A DNA stretch of 64,000 nt from Thermaurantimonas sp046295455 (GTDB lineage: Bacteria > Bacteroidota > Bacteroidia > Flavobacteriales > Schleiferiaceae): contig JBKBNI010000002.1 in assembly GCA_046295455.1 (NCBI GenBank), positions 124,001-188,000 of the forward strand, in the 5' to 3' direction. Below the pieces are notes generated by a model. It saw nothing but the letters and a program-made list of their open reading frames with translations. It ran no database searches and had not been told where the DNA came from. This document shows, piece by piece, positions 62,993 to 64,000 of the stretch. Position 1 is the first letter of the stretch, and every line of letters begins with the position of its first letter. The translations under genes and the position numbers were made by a program.

Positions 62993-64000
62993 TTACTTGT
63001 TTTTGTTAGATTGTGATTCTATGATTTGTAGGCACTCTTGAAGAGTTATATTATTGGGATCTACGCCTTTTGGAATTTTGTAGTTGTTCTTGCCTTGCTT
63101 GATATAGGGGCCATACCTCCCTTTGAGAATCTGAATTTCAGGATCTGAGTTTTCAAACTTTTGAATTATATTGTTGTCGGTGACTTTCTGCTTTTCTTCG
63201 ATGAGCTGGATGGATCTTTCGAGAGAGATGGTCAGTGGATCGTCTCCAGCGTCGGGATTTAGGGAGATAAATGTTGAATCATATCGAATGTAGGGGCCGT
63301 ATCTTCCCACTGCTGCCACGATTTTCTTTCCATTATATTCCCCCACTGTGCGGGGCAGTTCAAAGAGTTTAAGCGCCTCTTCCAAAGTGATGGTCTCTAT
63401 GGACTGTGTCTTCAGAAGGCTGGCAAACCGAGGTTTTTCGTCGCCAGAGGTTTCACCTATCTGAATCATTGGTCCGTACCTACCGATTTTAGCATAGACT
63501 ACCTTGCCGGTTTTGGGGTCTATACCCAGTTCCCGCTCTCCTTTGACTTTTTCTTTGTTTTCTATTACTTTTTCGACTGTAGGGTGAAAATGTTTGTAAA
63601 AATTGCGAATCATTTCGACCCAGTCCTTTTCACCCTCAGCAATATCATCGAACTGCTCCTCTACATTGGCTGTAAACTGATAGTCAAGAATGTTATTAAA
63701 ATTTTCAACAAGAAAATCAGTAACTAAGATTCCGATATCGGTTGGAAACAACTTATTTTTCTCTGCTCCGGTGATCTCGGTTTCTACCTTTTGCCGAATG
63801 GACCCATCAGCCCAGGTGATGACTTTGTATTCTCTTGGCTTTCCTTCCAAAACAGGTTTGTGCACATAGCCCCTTCGGATGATGGTCGCTATGGTGGGCG
63901 CATAGGTCGAGGGGCGTCCGATACCTAGTTCTTCCAATTTTTTTACCAGTGAGGCCTCTGTGTATCGAGGCGGGTGTTTTGAAAACCTCTGGGTCGCCTG
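62993..64000 (-). CDS. topA: DNA topoisomerase I, C-terminal part (5' partial)
   Basis: Type IA topoisomerase that relaxes negative supercoils. The frame is open to the window edge, so the N-terminal Toprim and the active-site Tyr are outside. The 335 visible residues start QATQRFSKHPPRYTEASL, then LGIGRPSTYAPTI and QFTANVEEQFDDIAEG, both core motifs of the family. The C-terminal half holds repeated TOPRIM-C-term modules with the pattern GRYGPxI (KIGRYGPMIQ, AVGRYGPYIR, LKGRYGPYIK), used instead of zinc ribbons. It is upstream of the arginase-fold gene by 6 bases. Confidence 0.95.
   Translation of the reverse strand, partial: QATQRFSKHPPRYTEASLVKKLEELGIGRPSTYAPTIATIIRRGYVHKPVLEGKPREYKVITWADGSIRQKVETEITGAEKNKLFPTDIGILVTDFLVENFNNILDYQFTANVEEQFDDIAEGEKDWVEMIRNFYKHFHPTVEKVIENKEKVKGERELGIDPKTGKVVYAKIGRYGPMIQIGETSGDEKPRFASLLKTQSIETITLEEALKLFELPRTVGEYNGKKIVAAVGRYGPYIRYDSTFISLNPDAGDDPLTISLERSIQLIEEKQKVTDNNIIQKFENSDPEIQILKGRYGPYIKQGKNNYKIPKGVDPNNITLQECLQIIESQSNKNK

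Noticed and set aside
1..64000. CRISPR, IS elements, tRNA or rRNA genes
   Set aside because: I looked for direct repeats with spacers, transposase motifs and tRNA T-arm sequences (GGTTCGA-like) in gaps and found none.

Overview
The window is chromosomal DNA from a member of the Bacteroidota. The evidence is a full gliding/type IX secretion (T9SS) core (porP, gldK, gldL, gldM, gldN), many proteins ending in T9SS type A or type B sorting domains, a bacillithiol gene (bshA), several Bacteroidota-type -7 promoter motifs (TAnnTTTG), and the general lack of Shine-Dalgarno sequences. Mixed GC and the porP-gldKLMN order fit an environmental Saprospiria- or Chitinophagia-like lineage, but the sequence alone does not fix the family. 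I see no rRNA, tRNA, CRISPR array, insertion sequence or prophage.

Layout. Positions 1-16081 are + strand: the 3' part of ccmF, a LolD-like ATPase, a DUF4159 protein, a methyltransferase, a large T9SS type B surface protein, an Omp85-like barrel, an AlkD-like protein, a Nudix hydrolase, rfbC, a lytic transglycosylase, uvrA, a LOG-family protein and an lptB-like ATPase. Positions 16251-23378 are - strand: M3 peptidase, aminotransferase, rimO, trmD, a PAP2 phosphatase and obgE. A 584-bp gap that may hold a structured RNA follows, then purK, arginase and argS on +. Positions 28029-36883 are a signalling block: a PAS/HisKA protein without an ATPase domain, a marC-type gene, a multi-PAS histidine kinase, a CheB-CheR-PAS fusion and a single-domain response regulator. 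An EEP-family protein and bshA follow, the latter divergent from an iscA-like/sufB/sufC/sufD cluster (39251-43156).

Positions 43176-64000 are all - strand. Read in the direction of transcription they hold the end of topA, a degenerate arginase-fold protein, porP, gldK, gldL, gldM and gldN, then a strong terminator. A second operon follows: secreted EEP nuclease, 724-aa secreted protein, 753-aa T9SS protein with nuclease-type OB-fold segments, internal terminator, lipoprotein, TonB-dependent receptor, PorV-like barrel and NHL-like lipoprotein. A separate, very small type B sorting-domain protein comes last.

The most interesting proposal is that this second operon is one envelope system. Secreted proteins delivered by T9SS, including a nuclease-like enzyme, may work with a dedicated TonB receptor and lipoprotein lid to scavenge DNA or another phosphodiester polymer. 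The gene order, overlaps and motifs are visible in the sequence; the joint function is inference.
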